Positions 1 through 8,385 of a DNA stretch of 64,000 nucleotides are shown one piece after another; the first letter of the stretch is position 1, and the number at the start of each line of letters is the position of its first letter. A program made the position numbers and the translations under genes. The DNA comes from Sinomicrobium kalidii. GTDB taxonomy: Bacteria; Bacteroidota; Bacteroidia; Flavobacteriales; Flavobacteriaceae. The stretch lies in contig NZ_CP089211.1 of NCBI RefSeq assembly GCF_021183825.1, positions 3,521,501 through 3,585,500 of the forward strand. Reading direction: 5' to 3'. A model generated the notes under the pieces. It worked only from the letters and a program-made list of their open reading frames with translations, did no database searches and had not been told where the DNA came from.

Positions 1-549
1 CAGGACAAAATTATACAGAGTTTTGCCGATACCTTTACCGCTGCGGTCTGGGAAATGAAAAATGTAATAAAAGGATATTGTCCCACTTTGGAGGAATACA
101 TGAAATACCGCCCTTTTTTCTCAGGAACAAACCTGGCGGTCGACCTGTCTTTGGTAGCAGCAGCTATCAACCTGCCGGAAGCGGTTATGCAGCACCCTGC
201 CATACAAAGATTGATGGTGCTTTCCCGAAACCTGGTGTGCTGGGCTAATGATATGTTTTCCTTAAGTAAGGAAATGGACCAGAACAATGCGGACGACAAG
301 CACAACCTTGTTTATGTAATGCAAAAAAGGCATGACGTTACCTTTGAAGAAGCGATATTAAAGGCTTCGGCCTTTCATGACGAACAAGCCCGGGAATTTA
401 TAGCGTTATCTTCCGATCTTCCCGTTTTCGGAAAAGGCCTTGACAGCAAAGTGTCCCGCTATATCGATGCCCTCATCTGTTTTGTGAAAGGAAACATAGA
501 CTGGAGTGAAAAAGAAACCACCCGTTACGCATTTTCCTATAGTGAGTAG
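1..549 (+). CDS. Class I terpene synthase, C-terminal part (5' end outside window)
   Basis: The reading frame is open from base 1, so this is the C-terminal part of a longer gene. The protein shows the metal-binding NSE/DTE motif of class I terpene cyclases as NDMFSLSKE (bases 247-273, pattern NDxxSxxKE), followed by a helical tail with an Arg-Tyr pair (TTRYAF) near the end, where such enzymes carry their conserved RY. These enzymes ionise a prenyl diphosphate, commonly farnesyl diphosphate, and cyclise it in the cytosol. The aspartate-rich first motif must lie upstream, outside the window. The product cannot be predicted. The gene ends 47 bases before the convergent ftsE-like gene. A polyprenyl diphosphate synthase gene lies at 12.6 kb but is not linked to it. 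The family call is firm, the substrate is inference. Confidence 0.85.
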   Translation, partial: QDKIIQSFADTFTAAVWEMKNVIKGYCPTLEEYMKYRPFFSGTNLAVDLSLVAAAINLPEAVMQHPAIQRLMVLSRNLVCWANDMFSLSKEMDQNNADDKHNLVYVMQKRHDVTFEEAILKASAFHDEQAREFIALSSDLPVFGKGLDSKVSRYIDALICFVKGNIDWSEKETTRYAFSYSE

Positions 550-596
550 GTTACGGAAAGGCTGCTGTTGCTTCCGAAGTCTTGGGAACGATGGGG

Positions 597-1280
597 TCAA
601 ACATTTTTTTGTACTACTTCAAAGACCTTGCTGCCGTCGCATTTCAGGGTTTTTGAAGGGAACTTGAGCAACAGGGCATAATCGTGAGTAGCCATAAGTA
701 TAGTGCGGCCGGTACTGTTAATTTCCTGCAACACCTTCATGACTTCCACACTCGTTTGCGGGTCAAGGTTCCCTGTAGGCTCATCGGCAAGGATCAATTC
801 GGGATCGTTGAGCAATGCACGGGCAATGGCCACGCGTTGTTGCTCTCCGCCCGACAACTGGTGCGGAAATTTAAAGCCTTTGGTCTTCATGTCCACACGG
901 CCAAGGACTTCCTCGATCTTAGCCGCCATGTCTTCTTTGTCTTTCCACCCGGTAGCTTTCAGCACAAAAAGGAGATTGTCGTTCACCGTACGGTCGGGGA
1001 GCAGGTTAAAGTCCTGGAACACGATCCCCAGCTTGCGGCGCAGAAAGGGGATTTCCCTTTCCTTTAACGACCGGAGGTCAAAATCTGTCACCGTACCGGA
1101 ACCCTGTGTCAGCGGAAGGTCGCCGTAGAGGGTTTTCATAAAACTGCTCTTGCCGCTTCCGGTTTTTCCGATGAGGTAAACAAATTCGCCTTTGTTTACG
1201 GAAAGATTGATCTCGCTAAGCACCAGGTTTTCCTTCTGGTAAATAGCAACATCCCTGAGTTCTACGATGGTATTTGACAT
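597..1280 (-). CDS. ftsE: FtsE-like ABC transporter ATP-binding protein
   Basis: A 227-residue ABC ATPase of the compact FtsE/LolD type. Visible motifs are Walker [10 protein letters not shown] (38-46), the Q-loop VFQD (Gln89), the signature LSGGEQQR (142-149), Walker B LILADE (162-167) and the H-loop THD near the C-terminus. FtsE works with the membrane protein FtsX at the division site, controlling murein hydrolases. Length and lack of fused membrane segments fit FtsE, and flavobacterial FtsE is usually encoded apart from the main dcw cluster, as here. No ftsX-like gene is adjacent. LolD-type or macrolide-exporter ATPases are close relatives, so the symbol is probable rather than certain. 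The gene is convergent with the terpene synthase. Confidence 0.8.
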   Translation of the reverse strand: MSNTIVELRDVAIYQKENLVLSEINLSVNKGEFVYLIGKTGSGKSSFMKTLYGDLPLTQGSGTVTDFDLRSLKEREIPFLRRKLGIVFQDFNLLPDRTVNDNLLFVLKATGWKDKEDMAAKIEEVLGRVDMKTKGFKFPHQLSGGEQQRVAIARALLNDPELILADEPTGNLDPQTSVEVMKVLQEINSTGRTILMATHDYALLLKFPSKTLKCDGSKVFEVVQKNV

Positions 1281-1593
1281 GCTTCGGGTTTTACTGAGCG
1301 TAAAAATAATAAAAGTTGGGGGTAATGGGGCAATGTTCCCGGTTTAAAGTTTCCGGGGTCTGAATGTCCCGGAGCTGAGGTCTGAACGGATGGCCGGCGA
1401 CCGGGGCGGGGTGATTGCTATAGGCCTTTGTCTGCGGTTGTCAGTCATCTGTTTTTAAATTTATGTGTCATAACTAAAGTAATACATTAACAGATAGTTT
1501 TAATAAATAAATGGTTTAACTACATAATATAGTATCCTGTTTATTTTCATCCATAAATCAAATCAATCCGTTTAGTACATGATAAAATTTAGT

Positions 1594-1965
1594 TTAGATA
1601 GATTTTCCTTGATGTTTCGCCCCATCCCTAAAGGATGAATCAAGGAAAATCAGATTTCCTTTGGGCAATGTATTGAACCAGGTCGAAATGGTTAGGGGCA
1701 AACTGATTTTCCGATAGATATGCATAAAACAAGTTTTGCCATGTATCAAAATCAATCCGTCAAGATAACAATATAATGCATCAATAAGACGATACAGTTT
1801 GTCAATAGATGAAATCAGTCCGTAAATATGCATATTCAAAGCATCAATAGCATAAAGTAGTCCGTCAATAACTAAAATTAATCCATCAATAGATAAATGT
1901 AGTCCATCAATAGACTGATACATAACGTCAATGTGTAAATGTATATTGTCAATAAACAAATACAA
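1594..1965 (-). CDS. Doubtful ORF reading a heptad IDGLxxx repeat from the 21-bp array
   Basis: Read on the minus strand, the 21-bp array gives a run of seven-residue units of the form I-D-G/A/K-L-x-x-x, with Ile and Leu at positions a and d of each heptad, about ten times, then an unrelated tail of some 45 residues that overlaps the inverted repeats at 1601-1712. Codon use is very AT-rich, unlike neighbouring genes, there is no recognisable ribosome binding site, and a second ORF overlaps the same bases in another frame. The heptad appearance may be a by-product of any 21-bp repeat being a multiple of three. It is listed because the phase is kept without frame breaks. Probably not a normal gene. 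Confidence 0.15.
   Translation of the reverse strand: MYLFIDNIHLHIDVMYQSIDGLHLSIDGLILVIDGLLYAIDALNMHIYGLISSIDKLYRLIDALYCYLDGLILIHGKTCFMHIYRKISLPLTISTWFNTLPKGNLIFLDSSFRDGAKHQGKSI
1601..1712. repeat. Nested inverted repeats that can form mutually exclusive hairpins
   Basis: GATTTTCCTTGAT (1601-1613) is perfectly complementary to ATCAAGGAAAATC (1639-1651), with a smaller CATCC/GGATG stem inside (1622-1626 and 1632-1636). The right arm also forms part of GGAAAATCAG (1644-1653), which pairs perfectly with CTGATTTTCC (1703-1712). The two long stems share bases 1644-1651 and therefore exclude each other. This part of the 1281-2191 non-coding stretch has no supported gene. The rest of the stretch, 1281-1600, shows nothing recognisable. 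Confidence 0.7.
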
Positions 1966-1975
1966 TACATCAATA
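1755..1975. repeat. Array of eleven 21-bp tandem units
   Basis: The short core TCAAT recurs at 1760, 1781, 1802, 1823 (as TAAAT), 1844, 1865, 1886, 1907, 1928, 1949 and 1970, exactly every 21 bases with no indel. The better conserved part of each unit is close to RTCCRTCAAT; the remaining bases vary freely and are AT-rich. Units are adjacent, so there are no spacers of CRISPR type. The array ends about 160 bases upstream of the predicted promoter of the gene at 2192. A 21-bp period equals two turns of B-DNA. Function is unknown. Confidence 0.85.
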
Positions 1976-2135
1976 TAGCTGTTTTTAGCATGAATGGATA
2001 TATAAATTTACTCAATAGAATAAATCGCAATATGGAGTTTATAGGTATAGTGCTTTTTGAATTATAAAATCCTATAAAACACATAGAGTATATTGTTTTT
2101 TAACATGTTATAGCACACATTTTTGTTAAAAAATT

Positions 2136-2164
2136 TTGATTATATTCTCGTATTGTTATTTTTG
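2136..2164 (+). promoter_or_regulatory. Bacteroidota-type promoter for the gene at 2192
   Basis: TATTTTTG at 2157-2164 fits the -7 consensus TAnnTTTG, with a TTG -33 element at 2136-2138 and 18 bases between them. Transcription would begin near 2170, about 20 bases before the ATG. Confidence 0.6.
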
Positions 2165-2191
2165 TGCAATTAACTAACCAAAATACACATT

Positions 2192-2905
2192 ATGAATTAT
2201 TCAAGACCACGCTTCGAAGAGTATACCACTATTGCCGAATTTTTAATTGCCACCCTTGAACGTGATCAAAAAGAACTGGCCTCACGGTTCAGTAAATATA
2301 GCCCGCAGTATATTGCCCGATTCCGCAGGCTGAACGAGAAAGTGAAGGAACTGGAAAATCCCGGGGGCATAACACAAAATATGAAGCAGGCTACGACCGA
2401 TCTTTATGAGAAGGCCGAGGAGCTCAGGGATGAACTCAGTTTCCTCTCGGCCTATTACAGGAGTGCAGAACTGCAAGCGCCGAATATGGTAGAATTAAAA
2501 CGCAACCTCAATACCAAGAACATCGAAGGCGCCATGCACCTGCTCACCGCACTTAAAGACCATGTGGCCAAAAACCGTAAGGCTTTGATAGGACAGGGTA
2601 TGGACGAAAATATGGCCGATATGCTGGTGAAATACCGCGATAGCATGAACAACCTGAACCAGAAACAACACCGCATCCTCTCCCAGCGCAAGGAACTGAC
2701 GCGTAAGAACCGCGAACAATACGATGCACTTTTCGATTATATCAAAACGGTGATCTACGACGGCAAGATCATGTATAAGAACGATCCCAAGGCACAGGAT
2801 TATACCCTCACTTCCCTGATTAAACAACTCCGCGCCCCCGAACGCCACCTGCAGGACGGCGAAACCGAAGATGATATGCCGGATATTCCGGGGGCTGTGG
2901 ATTAA
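2192..2905 (+). CDS. Hypothetical coiled-coil protein
   Basis: A 237-residue, highly charged, mostly helical protein with no signal peptide or membrane segment, so probably cytoplasmic. Heptad-like stretches run over roughly residues 40-85 and 140-190, and the C-terminus is acidic and proline-containing. No catalytic motif is seen and I do not recognise the family. It is transcribed alone, from a clear promoter at 2136-2164, and ends before a hairpin terminator at 2935. Upstream lies the unusual 21-bp array, which could influence its expression, though nothing shows this directly. Codon use and GC content match the chromosomal genes around it, so the protein-coding call is firm even though function is not. 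Confidence 0.75.
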   Translation: MNYSRPRFEEYTTIAEFLIATLERDQKELASRFSKYSPQYIARFRRLNEKVKELENPGGITQNMKQATTDLYEKAEELRDELSFLSAYYRSAELQAPNMVELKRNLNTKNIEGAMHLLTALKDHVAKNRKALIGQGMDENMADMLVKYRDSMNNLNQKQHRILSQRKELTRKNREQYDALFDYIKTVIYDGKIMYKNDPKAQDYTLTSLIKQLRAPERHLQDGETEDDMPDIPGAVD

Positions 2906-2934
2906 GTTATAAAATAATAATAAGGTGACTTTGC

Positions 2935-2975
2935 CCTATCATGCCCTGAAGAGGTATGATAGGCTAGATTTTTAT
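2935..2975 (+). terminator. Rho-independent terminator after the 2192 gene
   Basis: CCTATCATGCC (2935-2945) pairs with GGTATGATAGG (2953-2963), with one G-T wobble and a 7-base loop, followed by a T-rich stretch including TTTTT. Confidence 0.7.
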
Positions 2976-3125
2976 GGGAAATTATAGAGGATTGCGGGGC
3001 CTTTTTAGATTTGAGATTTAAGACTGTGGGGCTTAGTACTTAAGACGGACTTAAAAAATAATTGAGAAGAAAATTGTGCGGCAATGATGTAATGAATAAC
3101 GGGAAATTTTTGTAATTCTAAAAAA

Positions 3126-3189
3126 CTCCAAGACTCCAAAACTCCCTAACTCCAAGACTCCAAAACCCTAAAACTCCCCAACTCCAACA
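3126..3189. repeat. Eight-base tandem repeat, 8 units
   Basis: Eight contiguous 8-base units of the form CTCCAARA (variants CTCCCTAA, CCCTAAAA, CTCCCCAA) cover 3126-3189 in perfect register. It lies in the 372-base gap between the coiled-coil gene and the TPR gene, otherwise empty apart from the terminator at 2935 and a -7 box at 3249. The unit length is not a multiple of three, so it is not a coding repeat. Confidence 0.75.
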
Positions 3190-3248
3190 GTTAATCTCAT
3201 TGTGGATAATTATAAAGAGAAACCAACGTTATAGGTTGTATATTCAGT

Positions 3249-3256
3249 TATCTTTG
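3249..3256 (+). promoter_or_regulatory. Possible -7 promoter box of the TPR gene
   Basis: TATCTTTG fits TAnnTTTG and lies 21 bases before the chosen ATG at 3278. No good -33 TTG is found at the usual spacing, so this is tentative. If correct, it excludes the longer reading frame beginning at 3200. Confidence 0.35.
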
Positions 3257-3277
3257 GTTGAAGAAAAATTATTCATC

Positions 3278-6200
3278 ATGCAATACAGAAAGGTCATACC
3301 ACTATTTGCGGGTTGCTGTTTTATGCTAACGGCAAGGGCGCAAATGTCTGAAGTTTATACCTATAGTGATAAAGATTATAAAAAGGCACTGGAACTTTAC
3401 AACAACAAACAGTACAAGTCTGCACAGGGCGTGTTTGAGAAAGTGAAAAACCGTACCGAAGACGAAGAAGTAGAGGCCAACAGTGCTTATTATATTGCAG
3501 GGAGCGCCATCCGCCTGGGACAACCGGGGGCGGACAGGATGATGGAGAACTTTGTAAACAAGTATCCCACATCAACCAAGCGGAACACCGCTTATATTGA
3601 TGCGGGCGATTATTATTTTCAGCACGGCAAGTATCCGCAGGCCCTCAAGTGGTACAATAAGGCCGAAGGCGAGGGAATGAGTGCCAAAGAACGTGATGCA
3701 TTCAACTTTAAAAAAGGATATGCCCTTTTTACCGTTAAACGCTATAACGATTCGAAAACCTATTTTAACCGGGTGGCCAATTCAGACGAATACGGCGCCA
3801 GGGCCAAGTATTACCTGGGCTATATGGCCTATGAAGGCGACGATTACAACGAGGCTACACAATACTTTGACCAGGTAGCCGGAGAATCGGAACTCAACGA
3901 GAACCTTTCGTATTACCAGGCCGACATGAACTTCAAGGCAGGGAAATTCGAAGAAGCTATCCGCCTGGCCAAGCAGCAACTGCCCAGGTCGGGGCCCGAC
4001 GAAGTGTCTGAACTCAATAAAATTATAGGCGAAAGCTATTTCAACCTGAAAGAATACGAAGCCGCAGTGCCTTACCTTAAAGGATACAAGGGTAAGCAGG
4101 GCAGGTGGAACAACACCGATTTCTATCAACTGGGATATGCCTACTACAAACAGGGCGATTATGAAAATGCCATAGGCCAGTTTAACAAGATTGTGGGCGG
4201 AAATGATTTTGTAGCCCAGAATGCCTATTATCACCTGGCGGAATGTTACCTGAAAACCGATAAAAAACAACAGGCATTGAATGCGTTCCGCAATGCTTCG
4301 CAAATGGAGTTTAACGAACAGATACAGGAAGATGCACTGCTCAATTATGCAAGGCTGAGTTACGACATAGGAAACCCTTACCAGAGCGTACCGGAGGTAT
4401 TGCTCTCCTTCCTGGAGAAATACCCGGATTCGGGCTACAGGGAAGAAGTAGAAAGCCTGCTGGTTGATTCGTACATCACCTCAAAAAACTACGATGCGGC
4501 GTTGCAGGTATTGCAGAAAAACAAGGCATACGGCAGCAAGGAAGCCTATCAGAAGGTAGCATTTTACCGGGGTGTGGAACTCTTCAGGAACGGGGAGTAC
4601 ACAGCGGCGATGGACTATTTTGACAAGTCGATACAAGAGCCGCAGGACCGTGCATTCCTGGCAAGAGCCACCTACTGGAGGGGAGAGACCGCCTACCTGC
4701 TGAACAGGTATGACGAGGCCCTGGTCGACTTCAAGGATTTTAAAAGCATTTCTGCCGCTGCAACCACACCCGAATACAACCGGGTCGATTATCAACTGGG
4801 GTATACCTATTTCAAGCAGAAGAACTACGAACAGGCCATCACCTATTTTGACAGGTATGTAAAGAACAACGAAGTGCAGCGGGACAGGGAAAGGCTCAAC
4901 GATGCCTGGCTGCGACTGGGCGACAGCTACTTTGTAACCGGGAAATACTGGCCGGCCATGGAATCGTATAACGAGTCCATAGCCATGAAGGAAGCCCATA
5001 CCGACTATGCCCATTTCCACAAGGCCATCAGTTACGGTTTTGTAGACAGGACAGCCACCAAAATAGAAGAACTCGAAAGATTCATCAGCAATTATCCCGA
5101 TTCCGATTACCGGGATGATGCCATGTATGAACTGGGGAATACCTATGTAGCACAAAACAAGGTGTCAGACGGGGTAAGAACATACCAGAAACTGGTAGAC
5201 GAATATTCGTTAAGTCCCTATGTACCGAAAACACTGCTCAGGGAAGGTCTGGTCTACTATAATGCCGAAGAAAATGACAAAGCCCTGGAGAAGTTCAAAA
5301 GCGTGGTGAATTATTATCCCAATACGCCCGAAGCCCTCCAGGCAGTGTCTACCGCAAAGCTTATATACGTAGATATGGGCCGGGTAGATGAATATGCAAG
5401 CTGGGTAAAAGGACTTGACTTTGTAGAAGTGACCGATGCCGAGCTGGACAATGCCTCGTTTGAATCGGCCGAAAAACAATACGCGCAGAACAATTCCGAT
5501 GCTGCCATCAGGGGCTTTGAAACCTACCTTGAGAAATTCCCGAGGGGGCTGCATGCGCTGGAAGCCCATTTCTATACGGCACAATCCTATTTTATTAAAG
5601 GAGAAAAGGAAAAAGCGGTACCGCATTACGAAAAAGTGACCGAAGGGGGAAGGAACGAATACACTGAACAAAGCCTTACCCGCCTGGGACAGATTTTCCT
5701 GGACAATGACAATTATAAAAAAGCCGTTCCCGTGTTGAAACAACTGGAAAAAGTGGCCGGTTCGTCACAGAATGTCGTTTTTGCCCGCTCTAACCTGATG
5801 AAAGCCAGTTATGAACTGAACGACTATCCGGAAGCCATCCGTTATGCACAGATGGTACTGGACAATGAGAATACGGACAACAGGATAAAGAGCGATGCCC
5901 ACGTTATCATAGCCCGTGCCGCCATGGATGTGGGAGATGAAGCCACGGCAAAAGAAGCCTATGCCGAAGTGAAGAAGATAGCTACAGGCGCCCTGGCTGC
6001 CGAGGCCCTTTATTACGATGCCTACTTTAAGAACAAGGAAGGAGATTATGAAGCATCCAACAAAAGCATCCAGAAACTGGCCGGTGATTATGCCGGATAC
6101 AAGGAATTTGGTGCCAAGGGATTATTACTAATGGCCAAAAACTTTTATGAACTGGACGATGCTTTCCAGGCTACCTATATTCTCGAAAATGTGATCGGCA

Positions 6201-6307
6201 GTTTTGAAGATTATCCCGAAGTTGTGGAAGAAGCCCGGAGCGAATTATCCCGCATTAAAGGCGAAGAGGCCAAACGAAACTCTTCCGTAAATCCTAATAA
6301 TAACTAA
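3278..6307 (+). CDS. Large secreted TPR-repeat protein
   Basis: A 1009-residue protein made almost entirely of tetratricopeptide-type helical pairs, with many copies of patterns such as AxYYLGxxAYxxGDYxxA. The start at 3278 gives a good signal peptide (MQYRKVIPLFAGCCF then TARAQ); the frame is open upstream to 3200 but that extension is charged and would bury the signal sequence. The repeats resemble YbgF/BamD-like TPRs that hold outer-membrane or periplasmic complexes together, so a periplasmic scaffold is the likely role. It ends 17 bases before the outer-membrane barrel gene at 6325, suggesting co-transcription and a joint envelope function. The exact partner is unknown. Confidence 0.85.
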   Translation: MQYRKVIPLFAGCCFMLTARAQMSEVYTYSDKDYKKALELYNNKQYKSAQGVFEKVKNRTEDEEVEANSAYYIAGSAIRLGQPGADRMMENFVNKYPTSTKRNTAYIDAGDYYFQHGKYPQALKWYNKAEGEGMSAKERDAFNFKKGYALFTVKRYNDSKTYFNRVANSDEYGARAKYYLGYMAYEGDDYNEATQYFDQVAGESELNENLSYYQADMNFKAGKFEEAIRLAKQQLPRSGPDEVSELNKIIGESYFNLKEYEAAVPYLKGYKGKQGRWNNTDFYQLGYAYYKQGDYENAIGQFNKIVGGNDFVAQNAYYHLAECYLKTDKKQQALNAFRNASQMEFNEQIQEDALLNYARLSYDIGNPYQSVPEVLLSFLEKYPDSGYREEVESLLVDSYITSKNYDAALQVLQKNKAYGSKEAYQKVAFYRGVELFRNGEYTAAMDYFDKSIQEPQDRAFLARATYWRGETAYLLNRYDEALVDFKDFKSISAAATTPEYNRVDYQLGYTYFKQKNYEQAITYFDRYVKNNEVQRDRERLNDAWLRLGDSYFVTGKYWPAMESYNESIAMKEAHTDYAHFHKAISYGFVDRTATKIEELERFISNYPDSDYRDDAMYELGNTYVAQNKVSDGVRTYQKLVDEYSLSPYVPKTLLREGLVYYNAEENDKALEKFKSVVNYYPNTPEALQAVSTAKLIYVDMGRVDEYASWVKGLDFVEVTDAELDNASFESAEKQYAQNNSDAAIRGFETYLEKFPRGLHALEAHFYTAQSYFIKGEKEKAVPHYEKVTEGGRNEYTEQSLTRLGQIFLDNDNYKKAVPVLKQLEKVAGSSQNVVFARSNLMKASYELNDYPEAIRYAQMVLDNENTDNRIKSDAHVIIARAAMDVGDEATAKEAYAEVKKIATGALAAEALYYDAYFKNKEGDYEASNKSIQKLAGDYAGYKEFGAKGLLLMAKNFYELDDAFQATYILENVIGSFEDYPEVVEEARSELSRIKGEEAKRNSSVNPNNN

Positions 6308-6324
6308 AATATCATAGCAGTATA

Positions 6325-8148
6325 ATGTTCAGTATATATCGTAATACCGGCAAACCCGGGCACAGCACTACCAAAGTGGTAAAACACAAAGCCCGGCGAT
6401 TGACACCCCGAAATTGCAGTTATTTCCTGCTGTTGCTGTTTACACTGTTGTCAGCTGTGACAGTAGTGGCCCAGGAGGAAGAAGAAAACATCGGAACGGA
6501 AACCGTTGAGGTGATAAAACCATATAAGGCGAGTGTTTCGGACGCTTTTAAGATAAAGGAAGTCCCTGTCCTGAACGATTCCGTACTTCCGGAAAAGAAA
6601 ACAATAGAATACAGTATCTTTTCCGTTCCCGTGGCCTCTACCTTTGTCCCGGCAAAAGGAAAAGTGGCGGGAGTTGAAAAGAAAAAAAGGGAACAGCTCT
6701 ATAACTCCTACCTTTCGTTGGGATTGGGGAACTACAGTACCGCTAAACTCGACTTTTATACCAGTCAGGAGCTGAGCCGGGAGGAATCTCTGGACATAGG
6801 GCTCAATCATCATTCCGCACAAGGAGACCTGGACGAGACCGAACTCGATACCAAGTTCTTTGATACCCAACTGGAAGCAGCCTATATGAATGAAGGCCGT
6901 TATTACCGCTGGGGCATTAACGGCGGATTGCAGCACCAGATATACAACTGGTACGGATTGCCCCTGCAGGCCGGTTTTGACGAAGCACTCATCAACAGTA
7001 TAGACGAAAGGCAGACCTATTACACCGCATCCCTCGGCGGAAACCTGGAATCAGTCGATGCAGCCGTATTTACAGGAGGCGAATTGTCGTTAAAACGTTT
7101 CTGGGACGCCCATGATTCCGGGGAGAACCGTGCCGTACTCAACCCGTCCTTCCAGTTTCCCGTAGGAGAAGAATTGATTACGGCCAATGTCTTTGCCGAT
7201 TACGTAGGAGGCGAATTCGAACACGATTATTTTACAGATGAAAAACTGAAGTACAGCAGCCTGTTGCTGGGGGTAAACCCGAACCTGTTGATCAGGGGAG
7301 AAGACTATACAATTAACGTCGGGGCATCCGTCTACTACGGCATGGACATCGAAAACGACGACAATGATTTTTATATCTATCCCCGGGTAAACGCTTCGTA
7401 CAGGCTGGTAGACGAGTACGTGACCGTTTACGGTGGGGTAGAAGGAAGCCTGGACCAGAATTCCTATTATGATTTTGTACAGGAAAATGTATTTGTGTCG
7501 CCTACCCTCGGTATAACACCAACAGACAGGCAATACGACGCCTATGTAGGGATGAAGGGAAAACTGGACACCAATATAGGATATAACCTGAAGGGCTCCT
7601 ACAGGGCAGAGAACAATAAACCGCTTTACCGTGCAAATCCCGTAAACATTAACGGGAGTGAAAACCGGGATTACGCGTACGGCAATTCATTCGGCGTGAT
7701 TTATGACGATGTGACCACATTCTCCGCCTTCGGGGAGATCCATGCCGACATAGACGGCAATCTCACCCTTGGCGTTAACGCGGAAGTGTTCGGTTATGAC
7801 ACCGACAATGAAGCGGAAGCCTGGAACCTGCCCATTGTAAAAGGATCGTTCTTCGGAGACTATCAGATAGGCGAACACTGGTTTGCCGGGGCCAATATCT
7901 TTTACGTAGGAAAACGAAAAGACCTGTTTACTATGGATATTACCTCAGAACCGCAGGGAGAAATCGTGGAACTGGACAGCTATTTCGACGCCAATGCCCA
8001 CCTGGGATACCATATCGATCAGCAATGGTCTGTTTTTGTCAAGGTAAATAATATTGCCAACAATCAATACGCCAGGTGGATGAACTACCCGGTACAGGGC
8101 TTCCAGATACTGGGCGGGGTAACCTATAAATTCGACCTCGGGGAATAA
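6325..8148 (+). CDS. TonB-dependent-receptor-like outer-membrane beta-barrel
   Basis: A 607-residue protein with an N-terminal hydrophobic signal segment (around residues 32-49, ending VVAQ) after an unusually long basic stretch. Alternating aromatic/polar strands fill the rest, ending in GGVTYKF, typical of the last strand of TonB-dependent barrels. A short TonB-box-like segment ETVEVIKPYK follows the signal peptide, but the usual plug domain is short or absent and the protein is smaller than a complete receptor. It sits directly behind the large TPR gene and probably forms an envelope unit with it. Substrate is unknown. Confidence 0.8.
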   Translation: MFSIYRNTGKPGHSTTKVVKHKARRLTPRNCSYFLLLLFTLLSAVTVVAQEEEENIGTETVEVIKPYKASVSDAFKIKEVPVLNDSVLPEKKTIEYSIFSVPVASTFVPAKGKVAGVEKKKREQLYNSYLSLGLGNYSTAKLDFYTSQELSREESLDIGLNHHSAQGDLDETELDTKFFDTQLEAAYMNEGRYYRWGINGGLQHQIYNWYGLPLQAGFDEALINSIDERQTYYTASLGGNLESVDAAVFTGGELSLKRFWDAHDSGENRAVLNPSFQFPVGEELITANVFADYVGGEFEHDYFTDEKLKYSSLLLGVNPNLLIRGEDYTINVGASVYYGMDIENDDNDFYIYPRVNASYRLVDEYVTVYGGVEGSLDQNSYYDFVQENVFVSPTLGITPTDRQYDAYVGMKGKLDTNIGYNLKGSYRAENNKPLYRANPVNINGSENRDYAYGNSFGVIYDDVTTFSAFGEIHADIDGNLTLGVNAEVFGYDTDNEAEAWNLPIVKGSFFGDYQIGEHWFAGANIFYVGKRKDLFTMDITSEPQGEIVELDSYFDANAHLGYHIDQQWSVFVKVNNIANNQYARWMNYPVQGFQILGGVTYKFDLGE

Positions 8149-8250
8149 GAATCGTCCGTAAAGAAAGCGTCTTTGCGAACCCTGCCCTAAGCAGAGTGTG
8201 GCAATTTCTTAAGGCAAGAGCATATCTTCAAGTATGTGCAAACCTAAACC

Positions 8251-8310
8251 TGCCGGGAGATTGCCGCGTTTCAGCCTGCCCTGAGTTTATCGAAGGGCTT
8301 GCAATGACAC
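8251..8310. repeat. Dispersed REP-like palindromic sequence
   Basis: In the gap 8149-8385 lies a segment with GGAGATTGCCGCG on one side, GCAATGACAC on the other and a GCCCT...AAGGGC palindrome (8278-8298) between them. Read on the minus strand this has the look of common interspersed repeats with the pattern GTCATTGC...GCAATCTCC. No coding capacity is seen. Confidence 0.45.
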
Positions 8311-8385
8311 ATAAATGTCATCCCAATTTATGTGGTTGATCAAATATTAATTTTTAAGGCAACAGGTTAAGTCACTTTCTGTTTA

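Noticed and set aside
406..600. Short minus-strand frame between the terpene synthase and ftsE genes
   Set aside because: Mostly antisense to the terpene synthase 3' end; no recognisable protein features.
1760..1990. CRISPR array
   Set aside because: Units are contiguous and degenerate, with a 21-bp period and no unique spacers; no cas gene is nearby.
1878..2084. Second short frame over the 21-bp array (68 codons, minus strand)
   Set aside because: Low-complexity hydrophobic translation of AT-rich repeat DNA; overlaps another frame and lacks any start signal.
8149..8385. Small gene in the gap after the outer-membrane barrel
   Set aside because: The gap consists of dispersed-repeat-like palindromes with no stable open frame.
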